Assembly (NCBI GenBank): GCA_015179125.1
Contig: WHVA01000040.1
Span: forward strand, 1-64,000
Direction of reading: 5' to 3'
Length of the DNA: 64,000 nucleotides
Origin: Gautieria morchelliformis
Taxonomy: Eukaryota > Basidiomycota > Agaricomycetes > Gomphales > Gomphaceae
Below the pieces are notes generated by a model. That model was not told the origin of the DNA. It worked only from the letters and a program-made list of their open reading frames with translations, and searched no databases. Below, one piece after another: positions 34,757-46,462 of this stretch; positions within the stretch are counted from its first letter, which is position 1, and each line of letters begins with the position of its first letter. A program made the translations under genes and the position numbers.

Positions 34757-35110
34757 TCATGAGAATTCAGTAACAATGAGCACCCATTGACCTTTCAGGG
34801 ATGGTTTGCCATGTATGTGGATGAGGGTGGAGTCAGGGATATGGTGAGTGAGAAAGGCTTTTGCCATACAATCCTCCTTGACCCACTTAGCAAGTGATTC
34901 TTCTTTGTCAGTTGTGGGCAGTGTGCTGATGGCCGGCTGTGTGGTCATGCCATCAAAGTATCCCCACAAGCCCTTGGCTTTGACAGCATCTTGGAAATGC
35001 ATTGAGAATGTGGTCCAATTGAGACCATTAGCCATAAGCTTTGGGACTGAGGAAGGGACGAGGTCCATGGTGGTAAGAGTTGTAGTAGACATGATCAGAA
35101 AAGGGGCTGT
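34757..35110 (-). pseudogene. Copia gag N-terminal fragment
   Basis: The frame starts MSTTTLTTMDLVPSSVPKLM and includes GLNWTTFSMHFQDAVKAKGL, the DUF4219/UBN2-type gag start (NYxxW/F kind). It is cut after about 115 residues. It may belong to the same family as the Copia at 12760-17280, which lacks this part, but they do not overlap enough to compare. Confidence 0.65.
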
Positions 35111-35307
35111 GGCAGGGTTATCTTTTAGGTGCAAGGACCAATAACCTGTGATAATCTGTAAACTGTATGACATTCTACTCAGTGTTTGAACATAGGTGTC
35201 AAACCACTGATATAATCACCTGTACAACATTCTACTGTAGCATACAGGTGAGCAGGAGATAATAATGAGAACAAAACTAATATCTTACCTCAGTGTTTGA
35301 ATGTAGG

Positions 35308-36434
35308 TGTCAAGATTGGTTTTTAGGTGTTAATATTGTGTATTAGTGAACACAGCGAATGCCCGAATAACTTGTGCGAATAAGTGTACCGTTCGGCGAA
35401 TAGGGTGAACCAATAAATGTTCAGAAGATAAGCGGGCTGCCCGATTGGGGCTCGCCCTATCTACAGTCGTAGCAAAATAGCCCATGGCATTTGACGATGT
35501 AACGTGCAAGGTGTCACGGAAAGGTTGTTTAAGTAGCAACAATCCTTTCACCAGCGAAGGCGCTCCTTCAGAGCCCTTCACCGACAGCACAGCTAATAGT
35601 TCAAAGGCTAAGGTAATGAAGGTGAAGTATGAAAACTCACCAGTGGTGCTTAAGTCTTCCTCTGGTCGAAGATAGGAATCTTCAGGAGAGGGCTCAAGAC
35701 GATAGTCACAGCGAGGTCAAGTTTTTGCACAAGATGGACATATGATAATTGAACTGGGGAATATACATGCGAATGTAGACTACTTATATTGAATGCTCAT
35801 ATGATGCTAGCAAATAGGACAGAGGCCGTCTGGAGTCAGGGTTGGATAGGGGTGCGCAGTCATGATACAAATAGATGAAACACAGATACAATAGAATGGA
35901 AGAGGAGTGCAGACGTGAAAAGGGAGGAAAGGGGATGAAGGTACTTATGTACGAAAACACACCTTGGGACCTGCATATACGCTACCCTGCACAGACTCTT
36001 CATCTGTTGGGTTGATCCCACATGACCTACAGGTAGGACGTCCCGTGAATCCACTCCGGCCATACAAACACCTAAAGGGGTTGGATCGAGAAGATGATGG
36101 GGCCAGTGATGAACCATCACGCCAGGTAGAGGGTGTCGATCGTATTTGATGGCGTGCCTGCTGGCGAATGATGCGAACAGCGAATGGTTGTTTGGCAAAT
36201 GGGGCGGAGAGCGAATGGGGCGAAGAGCGAATGGGGCGAAGAGCGAATGGGGCGAAGAGCGAGCGAATGGGGCGAAGAGCGAATGGGGCGAAGAGCGAAT
36301 GGGGCGAAGAGCGAATGGGGCAAACATAGAGGAGGAGTGGTCGAAGGGTAGGGCGAACTCAGGCAAAGACCCAGGAGGAGCAATGAGGGGGAACGTAGAG
36401 ACAGCAAGGTAAGGGAAATAGATGGGTCATGACA
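35308..36434. repeat. Long solo LTR (family F), copy 2
   Basis: The 1127-bp unit has the same TGTCAAGATTGG start and GGGTCATGACA end as copy 1 and is flanked by GTAGG at 35303-35307 and 36435-36439. It contains an expanded 17-bp minisatellite at 36198-36322. Confidence 0.8.
36198..36322. repeat. 17-bp minisatellite in solo LTR copy 2
   Basis: The unit GCGAATGGGGCGAAGAG is repeated about seven times with one 4-bp irregularity. The corresponding part of copy 1 (about 29030-29090) has no such array. Confidence 0.85.
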
Positions 36435-36439
36435 GTAGG

Positions 36440-37200
36440 TGTCAAACCACTAAGGAAGAACTGCACGAGGTAGCTTATAGTTATAGTTTTAGGAAGCAAT
36501 AAGAATTATAATAAGAGAATAAAAGAAAGTGTCTTGCAACTGCACAAGACCAAAAATAATGGCCATTTAGTAATCATGGGCATCAGGCGCCACAGTTACA
36601 AATCACTTTAGCAAGTACTTCAGTTTCCAGGTTACTTTCTGCAGGTACAAAGGGAGATCCCAAGGGACTAGTTTAGAGCCCACAAAGGGGCCAGCCAAGA
36701 TCCAAATCTAAATCTAAATCACACACAAATCCAGTAATATCCCCAATACTAATGTCCCCACTGATTCGCCCTGGGCACCAGTGCAACCCATTTTGTTGGT
36801 TATAGTATCAAGTGTGAAACTAATAGAAATTTGATTTAAAGTCCTGGTAGAAGTCAAATCGAGTGAAGTCTGATAAATCAAAGTATATACACATATAACC
36901 AGGTATATGCATCTTACTATAATATTGATAAGATCAGATGGTTATAGCTTGAAAGAACTAGTGAGTATTCCACTATCAAACACAGTATACAGAAGGAAGT
37001 ATTTAACTAGTGAGAGAGACTCTTGGTGTAAGGGCAACCCTGGCTGGTTGTGGAGATTGCACTACCACACAACTGACAAGGGGAAATCCAAAGAGAAAAG
37101 TCTAAGGACCCCCAATGTCAGTGAGCCCATATTATACTATGTTGCGCAGCCAGGGACAACACTTGGCACCCGCCATCAACCCTGCATCCCCCTGACCTCC
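36440..37200. other. AT-rich repeat-derived interval
   Basis: No gene is seen. The stretch 37068-37205 resembles 38310-38440 (shared AAAGAGAAAAGTCTAAG and TATTATACTA), which suggests dispersed LTR fragments of one family. Confidence 0.4.
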
Positions 37201-37929
37201 CTGACCCTTGATTGACCCTTGATGCCACCTATTATGCAAGTCGCTTGATTTCCGACACTGTTCCGAGAGCAGAAGTCGGAAATTGGAGTGGAACTGGCAA
37301 AGCAAACAGAACTGGTGGAAGGTCTCCCAGAAGCGGAATCATTTCTGAAAGCGGAGGCAGAGATGGAATCGGAACCATAAGCGGAGTCGAAAATGGAGTC
37401 GGAACTGGAAATGCAAAACAGGGTGTCCCCTGACACTTGGGTTTCTTGTGTGTTGTGGAATTGGAACAAAAGAATTAACAAATAGAGTGGCTGGCATATG
37501 TATGAGAGCTTAGGAGCAGGTACGACATGTCGTGTATGTGAAATGTGATGAAGTGTAAAGTGTAATGGTGGAAAAGGAATATGGGGTTGAAAAGAAATAG
37601 GAGATACGGTCGAAATGCATGCAGGGTCGACTTGTCGTGTCATGTCCCTTGATCAGGTCACGTGAGCATCTCATGTGTATGCCTTGGGACCGGGCTTGGG
37701 GTGTTGTACAGGTAGGATAGGGGTGTTCTGGACTCTGATAGCATATGGTATCGAGTCCCATGGCATTGGAGTAGTTAGATTGAGCGGGTTAAGTGGGTTC
37801 AAACGTAGGTGCGTTAGCTCAGTGATTGGTCAAGGTGCGTACATGCATGTTGGGGAGGTAGTGGTCAACATTGGTGGTTGTTAGTTGTTGTTGTAGTGTG
37901 GAATAAGCTGTGATTAATTGATTTATGAC

Positions 37930-38300
37930 AACCCAGGGCCATCACCACTCCAGTATCCCAATTTCCAATGCCGGCCACCAGGCTGCCCTGTCACACACCA
38001 GCAGACAGTGTCACACAATGGTATCCAATGCACAACACTGTTGATCATTGCAGTCTCAAAATCCAATGTTTCCATTGCACACTAGTGTAGCCCACTGCAA
38101 TACAATGTATTGTAGTGTTCACCAAATAAAAATTTACATGATATACAATGCACCACACTATCAATAATTGCAGCTTCAAAACCCAATGTGCTCCATCACA
38201 CACTAGTGTAGCACACTGTAATTCACTGCAGTGCAGTGTTCACCAATTAAAATAAAAAATAAAAATCAATGAAAACAAAATGTGTTCCAGTGTGACACAC
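37930..38300. repeat. Tandem duplication of about 120 bp
   Basis: Units near 38028-38130 and 38148-38250 share CACTATCAATAATTGCAG/CACTGTTGATCATTGCAG, CACACTAGTGTAGC and GTGTTCACCAA. Confidence 0.6.
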
Positions 38301-38849
38301 AATCATGTGAGCTGACAGAGGGGAACTCTAAAGAGAAAAGTCTAAGTATTCCCACTGCCAGTGAGTCTGTATTATACTACACTCAAACGTAGCCAGGGCC
38401 ATCACTCAGTACTCACCACCTGCCTGACCCCTGACTGACCCTCCCTGGAGGCTGTGCACACCTGAAGGCAGCCACCAACATGCACCATGTAAAGCTAGGG
38501 ATAAAAGTGTCGGCAATGCCATCTACAGGGTGTGGCTATAAGGGCAACCTAGGCAGACGCTCTACACTCAAGTGGCGAACTGGTGAAGGGGGATCCAAAG
38601 TAAGATAGAGAACTATATACATGACACAGACATACCTGGTGAAGGGGGATCCAAAGAGAAAACTCTAAGGAACTCCTTAGCCAGTTAGCTACAACTATAA
38701 GCTCCACACATGCTAGCCCAATCACCGAATGCCCGAGTTACATAAGTGATAACACCAGCAATAACAGAGCCAGAAAGATAAGAAGGGAATGATGTCAGAA
38801 GTGGCCAGAACAGTAAGGGAAATAAATGGAACACAAGACAGAGGGATGC

Positions 38850-39350
38850 TGAAGGCTGGGGGAGGCTCAGGGGTCACCAATCACACATCATGATAAAGTG
38901 CACACCATGGTATTGTGCTCGTGGCAATAATACACATGGCGATAATGTGCAATCAGCGATAATTCACATCACGATAAAGCAGTGTGTGATTAGGGTTCCC
39001 CTGACATCACCCCCCCTCTATAATGCGGCGACCTGATGCATGAAGGCCCACCAGTGGAACAGGAATGCGATTCTGAAAGGTGACAGCCTCCAAGGAGTGA
39101 ATGTGACAAGGGGCACCTGGATGTGAGCGGTAGTGGCGAAGGTACTGCTCCAGCTCTTGATCAAGTTGCTCTGTCTGTCCATCAGTCTGCAGTTGGTATG
39201 CCATGGAGGCTGCAATGCAAATGCCAAGGAGGCAATAAGGCTTGCAAGTGAATTCGTGAGCGAACTGGACCCCACAATCTGACACAACTGTTTATGGCAG
39301 GCCATGCAGCTTCCAGACATTGTGTAGGGTGTCATGCACACCCATGCCAT
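38850..39350 (-). mobile_element. Gypsy relic: integrase core piece and LTR start
   Basis: The minus strand from about 39330 reads an integrase core (SDCGVQFAHEF, LQTDGQTEQLDQELEQYLR), then a pol C-terminal tail (ASGRRIIEGG) and a GGGGGGTGA purine tract. An LTR starts TGTCAGGGGAACCC at about 39005 and runs to lower coordinates; its far end was not found. The start is like that of the chromovirus LTR but the LTR body differs. Heavily broken. Confidence 0.65.
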
Positions 39351-39633
39351 TCACAAGCCCTGCCATGCTGTTCTTTGTGGCATCCTTCTTCTCACTGGGC
39401 CCCGGGTGTGAAGGCAACACCCCCCTCCTCCTCTAAGGTGAAGAAATACGGAAAGGGCGTTCGCGGGAGAACGTACATCCCCAGATAGAACGGCGGCGTG
39501 GGCGTGCGCAGCAGAGGCTGGGTTGGCATAGACTGGGTGTGCATGTGCGTGATGACCCGCGGGGGCGGGGGCGTAACTCACTTTAAGTACCGGTTTTGAG
39601 GGTCAGTCATCAACGGAAAGCCAGTATGGCTTA
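39351..39633. other. Interval before the MITE
   Basis: The minus strand encodes a His/Ala/Pro-rich open stretch (about 39581-39400) that may be chance. No known domain. Confidence 0.3.
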
Positions 39634-40546
39634 AGATAGAAGTCATCTTAAACTGGCACCCCTTATGTAAGCTGAGCACAGTCCAACGGCGAGCTCAATA
39701 ACACTCGAAGGCAAACACTTTTCGCCAAATGGCTTCCTAGAGTCTCTTTGGGACATGTCTACCTACAATCCTTAGGAGAGACTTAGGATATATCTATATT
39801 TATTGAGGAGATATATAGCATCCAAAATGTGACATAGAAAAAATACCAAATTATTTTTCCAACGTCCTAGAATGATTTCCTGCAATTTCGGTTTTTGGAC
39901 CGATGGAATTTGGCGGTCACGTGATGGTCACGTGACCTATTTGTCAGCCTTTCGAACCTTTGGACGATGCACGAAAAAAGCTTCAAACCGCTCTGGGGCC
40001 CTTGCTACACATTTCTACTGCTTAAATCGGGGTTTAGGTAGGTACAACCTTACACTAGGTGAGTTCCACTGCAGGCCGCTTGCTTAGTCATCACTTTGAC
40101 CGCCCGGCAGGTTGTGCTTGACCCCGTTCACACATTCAGGCCTCAGGGGTCGCGGCTGTCTAGATGATACCCCCTTGGTACAGATTCAGAGGTGTGTGAG
40201 AATTGTTTCCCATCAGCAAATTCTAACTCCTCAACAGGTATGCTAATAGGTTGGCCCGATTTATAGATGCCTACAAAAAAGGGTTGAATGGGGCACAAGC
40301 TGTCTGGGCAAACCATAAATACCATGCCCATCGTACTTTACCTCCAAACATTATGTCTGAGTTGGACAAGGAATTCATGTAATATGATTCAATGTCACTA
40401 ATTATATTATAGAACATGTCATTGCACCAATGTGCCTTCTGAAAGGGGGAAAAAAAAAAAAAAATTCCCCGAGGCGAGGATTTGGCGCATCACGTGACCT
40501 AAGCGCCCGCTTACATAAAGGTGCCAGTTTAAGATGACTTCTATCT
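39634..40546. mobile_element. MITE-like DNA transposon with perfect 27-bp TIRs
   Basis: AGATAGAAGTCATCTTAAAC continuing TGGCACC at 39634-39660 is repeated as an exact inverted copy at 40520-40546. Both ends are flanked by TA, which fits a TA duplication as in Tc1/mariner/pogo. The element is 913 bp. Perfect repeats argue for recent activity. Inside, a TTCTAACTCCTCAACAG acceptor precedes a 47-codon open piece (40239-40382). Confidence 0.75.
40239..40382 (+). pseudogene. Exon-like tail inside the MITE
   Basis: After a good 3' splice site the frame reads YANRLARFIDAYKKGLNGAQ and further to a TAA stop. It looks like the last exon of a protein, perhaps of the autonomous parent element, but the protein is not recognised with confidence. 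Confidence 0.35.
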
Positions 40547-40872
40547 TACAATAAGAGCTCATTCGGCGGCGGAATTGTAATTCGCAATTAGAAAATGCAA
40601 TGTCAATTCGGGTGGTGCAGTATTGTGATCTCGTTTGCTCAGTTTCAGCCCGCCGAACGTGACACTCAAAATGCATGATTTTGCTCAATTTCACCGAAGG
40701 CAGCCGAACACTTCCAAACTGAAATTCTGTCACGTGACACAGATTTTTCCTCTGCACCGCTGCCACCGCACCACTTCGAAGAAAGCAATGGCGCCAGTAC
40801 ATTCCCGATTGAGATGGGGCACGTCGGAGAGGCTCCAGAAACACCGAATAGATACGCGGCACATGTACTCAC

Positions 40873-41257
40873 CAGGATATACGCATCCCACACCTCTTTT
40901 GACGCCATGACAAGCTTCTTGCCCTCATTCCATCCGAACCCAGGTTGCTCACGCAATGTTTTGACTATCTTGTAATGTGTCTTGAGCTAACTAGTAGATT
41001 AGAAACCAGTAGTATAGCATTGAAAAGGTACTTATGCGCTGCCAGCACGTCTTACAGGGCCCTATTTTCTTGGCTACTGCAGGACTGAACGTTGTTGCCA
41101 ATGCCATGACAACAAGACTCCAAGTGGTGGCCTTCCAGCCCGATTCCGCTTGAGTACCACCCTCGCGTGCTTGGAGGAGAGCGACGAGCTCGGCCTCCTC
41201 TTCAGCTGTCCAGTCAACACTTTCCTTTTTTGGCTTGTCCGATCTGGGAACCGCCAT
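40873..41257 (-). pseudogene. Myb/SANT-like DNA-binding protein fragment (transposon-associated)
   Basis: Exon 1 (from 41257) reads MAVPRSDKPKKESVDWTAEE, AELVALLQAREGG and later CWQRI. Exon 2 (40986-40873) reads LKTHYKIVKTLREQPGFGWN and MASKEVWDAYI, followed by a GTGAGT donor. The Trp pattern (VDWT, GWKATTW, CWQRI, FGW) is that of the fungal Myb/SANT-like domain found next to PIF/Harbinger transposases, where it binds transposon DNA. The junction between the two exons does not keep frame with any GT-AG choice, and no third exon is found, so this is a decayed fragment. A related GAGCYCRTTCG terminus is seen near 40556 and 45417. Confidence 0.55.
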
Positions 41258-41751
41258 GATGTAGTGCATAGAGCGACTTGGTGTAATGATGGAAGGCGAT
41301 TCGGTTTTCAAAATAACGAGGAATTCTGGTCAGAACCAGAATTCCAACTTACTATCGGGTACCAGGAGTTTGAAAATTGCATAAAACTGCTTACTGCACC
41401 AGAATGCCAGTCTAGGCAGACCTGAAAAGTGGATGGATTATAAACTACAAATGTTATTTTGTTCTCTGTAAGGTTCTCTTAATTTTTAAGGGAGCCCTGC
41501 GTAGCAGAAGCCGCTGTACAGGACTTTGAACATGATGCCGTGCAATTTCATCACAAACCGTCATGTTCTGTCACCATTGTGTCACACATTGCCGTCTCTT
41601 TCGGCTAGGAGTGCCGTCACGGCACACCATTAGAGTAGTGTCCAGTCCAGTACAGTACATTATAGAAGTATGCTACTTACTGTACATGAGGAAGTAAGTA
41701 GTACACTACATATTGATACATGTACTATGAAACATAGAACTTGTGGCCCAC

Positions 41752-44700
41752 TTAATAGTGATGGTACGGCCAAAACGAAGGGTCGTAGGACTGATCAGGG
41801 CGTCTGGATGCCTCAGGGTACATGGAATATGCGGAGGAGGGATTGGCCTGAGAGGGACCAAAACCAGTCAAGGGAAGGGAAGAGGGAGGGAGGCCAGTGT
41901 ACCCGGGGTTTCGCGTGAGAGGGACACTGGATGAGCCGGGTACGAACTCAGGATACGCCATGTCGTGGGCAGGGGTCGAGCCATGGGCCGAGCATGCGTG
42001 GGGCAGAGGGATACCGGGGATGCCAGGGAGAACAGGGGTGCCCGCATACATGGGGTTTCGCATGAGAGGGACACCGGAGCCCAACTCGCAGTATGATCTG
42101 TCGTGAGCAGGGGTCAAGCCACGGGCCGTGTCCTCGTAGGGCATATGGGGACTGGGGATGCCAGGGTGAACAGGGGTGCCCACGTACATGGGGTTTCGCG
42201 TGAGAGGGACGCCGCCGAACTCGGGGAATGATCTGTCATGAGCAGGGGTCGAGCCACAGGCCATGCGCGCGTGGGGCAGATGTGCAGGTAGAGGCGGAAC
42301 GGCAGGCAGAGAGGGAAGGGCAGGCGGAGGGGTATTTACCTCCGCAGACGAGTCTCCAATGGATGCACATCGTTTGCAGCTTCGGCGCGCTTTTAAGAAA
42401 AGCGCCTGGAAGCGAGGGTTGGTGGCAAGTTCAGGATGGAGGGTCATGTACTCTTTGATCCGAGATGTCAACTGTGCGATAGTCCCCTGTTGGTCGAGGG
42501 CGAAGGCAGCTGCGATGTCTTTCAAGTCATCTTTATGTTTATATGCTGCGATGGGTTGTTCAAACGTCTTTAAAACCGCATTGTGAGAGCGTTGAAGCTC
42601 TCGTGCTCGGGCAGCCGCTTCCAGCTCTTGCTTTTTGGCGGCTTCCTCAGCCTGTTGGGCCTCACGTCCTCGTTGTTCTTCCTCAAATTGGGCAGCCCGT
42701 GCGGGACACGTTATCACCCGGGGGCCAGCGTGGGTCTTGCGCCGTTTGGCGGGGTGCTTTTTGATGCCCTCTTCTATCAGTTGGCGCAGATGAGCTATCT
42801 CCATGGCAGCAAGTGTGATGTGTGCCCGCGAGGCCTGGGTCTCTGCCCGTGAGGCCTGGCTGTCCTCCCGCAAGAGCTGGTTCTCTTCCCGGACCGCCTT
42901 GGCGTCTGCCTGGGCGGCACGCATGTTAAGGAACATGCCATTTATTTGGCTGACGAGACTCTCACTCAGGTTCTCAACTGGCAAGTCATGGATGGACATA
43001 GGAGAAGAGAATGCACCGGAGCCAGAGGGCTGGGATGAGGAGGCAGAGGAGTGGGCCGCACTATTACGTCGATTCAGGAGCTTTAGGCGGCGCGTCTTGT
43101 CCTGCGTAATGCTGCGAATGCCGTACGAGTGACGGCGATGGCCACTGGAGCCTGTGAGTGCTGATGATGTCATGGAAGAGGTATCCATGGATGAGGGTGG
43201 TGAGAGAAACCGATAGTCCCATAGGGATGGAATGGGTGACTTGACACCCACGGAGTCGGGAGGGGGCTCTTTGGGATTAGGGAGTGTCACACCCTATAGC
43301 TGATCAGCACCAGCCTACGTGACGTTACATGAAATACGCTTGACTTACAGGTTCGTCCTGGACAACCGGTGCGTAATCTGGATCGTTATCATCCATATCG
43401 CCCTGCTGCTCCACCATCCCCGCCTCGGCCTCCTCGTCATTGTGCTCGTCGTCCTCGGCGTTCTCGCCCTCGCCCTGATCTTCCTTGTCATCCTCCTCGT
43501 TATTGTCATTCCTTCCTCGCGCACCTGGAGACCCGCCACTCGCTTGACTATCCTGACTCTCCTGGTCCTCCCCGGGCGTCATCTCCGCACTCTCAGGGGA
43601 GGAGGGAAGATCCCCTGACCACAACTCAGGCACAACGCCACCGGCCGTCGATGTAGACAGACTGGGTCCAAAGTCTTCGTCCGTGAACACCTGGTCGTCA
43701 AACGGGTGGATTCCGCAGCGCTTGAACGCGCTTTGGATCACCTTCGTCGTCATGGACGTCTCCCGGACGGCGAGATATTCCTTCACGAAGGTTTGGCGCG
43801 TGATTGGCCTCCGCTCAATGCCGCTCTTTTGGCATCGAAGGGCCCACGCAATTTGAAGCGGGCCGAACACAGTGATGTCCAACGGCTGGAGTTTATGGGT
43901 CGTATGGGGAGGGAGGGAGTAGAGGATGATGTCGTTCTTGGTTGCTAACTCCCGGACGCCGTCTGTCTCATGGGATTTGTGACCGTCCGTAATAAGAAGG
44001 ATAGGCTTGCCCGAAGGGTTATTCGCGGATACGTGTTTGAGGAAAACATCTCTGAACCAGCCCAAATATACCTCATCGTCGGTCCAGCCGTTCTGAGAAT
44101 ATGCAACACTACGAAGCCAGACATCAGTGCAAACAGGACGTATGTGTACAGAAGGACTCACCCGCCCAATCCAGCGCATTTCCACCAACCTTCTGGCTCC
44201 GCGCCGTTCGTCAGCACCACCAACGGTGGAACTTTGGTGCCGTTGGCGCAAACGGCCTCCAGAACGGTGATGTTGGTGAGGGAGTCGGATCGCAGAGCGT
44301 ACCTATCCTTCGCCCCTTTGGTGAAAATATATTGCGTGGCGATCCCCTTCCTCCCACCGCCGAGCTGGACGCCCTTCTCATCCTCATTGTAAATGTTCTC
44401 GGGCGGGACATCGTACTCGGTCAGCACCTCCTTGAGAAGCTTGAAATGAGACCCGACGTTCGTCCTGTTGAAAGCTCGGGCTCGCTTCGGGTCCAGCGCG
44501 CGGGGCTTACGCGCCTCGAGTTCCTCGGCATGTGTCTTGAGAAACGTCGCCACCCAACGTTTACTCGGCTCCTTGCCGCACAACGAGTGAACCGTGTGCT
44601 GCAGGTCCAGGCGCGAGAGAGGCTCCCCCTTGAGCGCCTTGAACTTGCACCAGTCGACCACCGCAGAGGTTTCGTGGCTGCTTAGCAATTTCTGCTTTTC

Positions 44701-44898
44701 ATGAGCGTCCCATGGAGCCTGGTGATTACCTTGGATACGGTTGCGCAAGGTGCTGTACTTAACATTCCACGCGGTCGCCGCCGCCCTCATCGACTTGTGC
44801 CGGCCTGATTGGAATGCTACTAACGCCGCTTTCATTCGAGATCCCGCATCCTCGTCCATAGGGCTCGAGATCGCGGTCGCCCCGCTGAATTGAGGCAT
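41752..44898 (-). CDS. Pogo-like transposase (psq/CENP-B HTH, DDE_1) with long C-terminal extension
   Basis: Three exons (44898-44162, 44108-43349, 43293-41752) with 53- and 55-nt GT-AG introns give an open 1012-residue protein. The N-terminal HTH (residues about 15-70, AAATAWNVKYSTLRNRIQGN) and a CENP-B-type HTH (about 75-140) bind DNA. The DDE_1 catalytic core follows, with Asp in NEDEKGVQLG, Asp in LLITDGHKSHET and Asp in HKLQPLDITVFGPLQ, so the DDD triad of the pogo group is intact. An acidic segment ends exon 2. Exon 3 adds a Ser-rich part, a coiled coil (AEEAAKKQELEAAARARELQ), a SAP-like helix pair (HKDDLKDIAAAFALDQQGTI) and three PxxGTP-containing repeats. No terminal inverted repeats were found by eye. 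It may be a recent transposon or a domesticated gene. Confidence 0.8.
41880..42290 (-). repeat. Three degenerate repeats in the transposase C-terminus
   Basis: Each unit of roughly 45-48 codons carries STPAHDRS/LTPAHDRS/STPAHDMA, then VPLTRNPMY and GTPVHPGIP or a variant. The third unit is the most diverged. Confidence 0.75.
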
Positions 44899-45001
44899 GG
44901 GTACAGTACTTAGTGCGGATGTGGATGGCAGTGGATGGCAGAGAACAAAAGGCGGCGGAGTGAGTCGGAGTCTCATGCCAAGATCCGGCCGCGCGGGCGC
45001 C

Positions 45002-46140
45002 TGTCACGCAGAGTAATTAGCTGCAGCGTGACTAGCCCTTGTTTCTCCCACCAGCCCCATTAAGGACTAAACACCAAATAGGGTTATATGAAATGTAAAT
45101 CACGCAAAATCCCAGCAAAACAGAGGTCTCAGGAGTGCATGAAGGCTCTCCAGTGCTAAATTACACATCGTGCATGGTCATTTTACGTGATCTTCGCGAC
45201 CCCACGCGTCCCAAGAAAGATTCAGTATTTACTAACAACTCTAGCTACAGAGTTCATTAACTCGGGCCCTCATGGCCGGCTTCGACCCAAATTTTCAAAC
45301 TCTGGTTATTTTCAAACTCCAGGCACATGATTGGTACTGGTGGTCACCGCTGAAGGGTAGTCACGGTGATCTATTCTCGTGCTCACCGGTCACTACCCAC
45401 AAGATCAGTTCCTTAGAGCCCGTTCGACTACGGAATCGTATGGAATCACACACCCAAAATGAGATCACGTTGATTCCAGATGATTCCGAAAATTGCGTGA
45501 GATTGTGTGACCGTTCGGCTGACACAATTTCGGAAATTGCCAACTTCTGCGATTGCAATTTTCATAGGTACCATATACACCACTGGGTAGTGTCGAGGTG
45601 AGTGTTGGCCGCATAACTCCACAAATCCCAAAGCACCAAATCACCTCCTGGAGGTGGTTTGAGGATTTGGATGGATTTGTCCTCCAAATCCATTTCTCAA
45701 ATCCCCATCAAATCCCCTATAAATCCTCTACTGTGATCAGCCCTATTCTTTGATAGCCTGTTGACTTCTGCCGCTTTCACAGTAGGTCTTTTATTTTCAT
45801 GCCCTGTCCTCTAACACACAGGCGCAATGCATAACGCGAGGTGAGTCCCGCGCCGGAGACTACACCATCGAGCGAGCACGCAGGCGCAGGCGCAGGCAGA
45901 GCTTGATCCAGGGAGCACCGCCAACGCCGATCTCGAGTTCCATTCTGCGACTACTGTAACGCACCATTGCAGACCCTGAGCTCGCTCCCGCTGCGACAGC
46001 TACCGCCGAATAGGACGCAGATCTCCGCGCACTGCACACCACGCAGCCATGCTCGACGCCCAGCGCAGCGTCGGGTGTGGGTGCACACTTTGAGAGCATA
46101 GTAGGACTATCGACGATGGGCGGAAGCTTGGAGGGATAGA
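45002..46140. other. Transposon-to-gene transition, no supported gene
   Basis: Contains a possible PIF/Harbinger-like terminus (GAGCCCGTTCGACTACGGAA at about 45417) and a run of AAATCC/GGATTT words (45630-45725). An open stretch on the minus strand (45860-46099) has no recognisable features. Confidence 0.35.
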
Positions 46141-46462
46141 CGATGTACTGTATGGCAAAGTATTTGAAAATAAAACACTATTCCGACCACCTCGACCGCC
46201 CTAGTATTTTAACCCCCTGTGGATCTGGCACACTTGAATCACATCGAGTCTGGTCGACAACTGCATCGGACAGCCCATCCGACTCCATATTATTTCTTGT
46301 GAAACCATACATGCCGTACACGAAAGGACCAAACAGTAGATACCTCTTTACACAGCTCCCAAGCAATTCAAATAGAAGTAGCGATAGACATAAAAGAAAT
46401 GGACAACTCAGTGTCGTGCTTTTCATTCCTCAATTGTCCACCATGCCACTGACATTCGCACG

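Noticed and set aside
36198-36322. Possible CRISPR-like array
   Set aside because: Repeats are contiguous without unique spacers, and the sequence is eukaryotic; it is a minisatellite.
37805-37850. tRNA-like A box (TTAGCTCAGTGATTGG)
   Set aside because: No B box, acceptor stem or anticodon arm could be formed around it; at most the head of a decayed SINE.
39400-39581. His/Ala/Pro-rich minus-strand frame
   Set aside because: Composition-driven open frame with no domain and no splice partners.
41320-41345. 11-bp palindrome GGAATTCTGGT with a short loop
   Set aside because: Too short and isolated to call a transposon terminus; no partner end found.
45860-46099. 79-codon Ala/Ser-rich minus-strand frame
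   Set aside because: No homology, no clear start context and no transcript signals.
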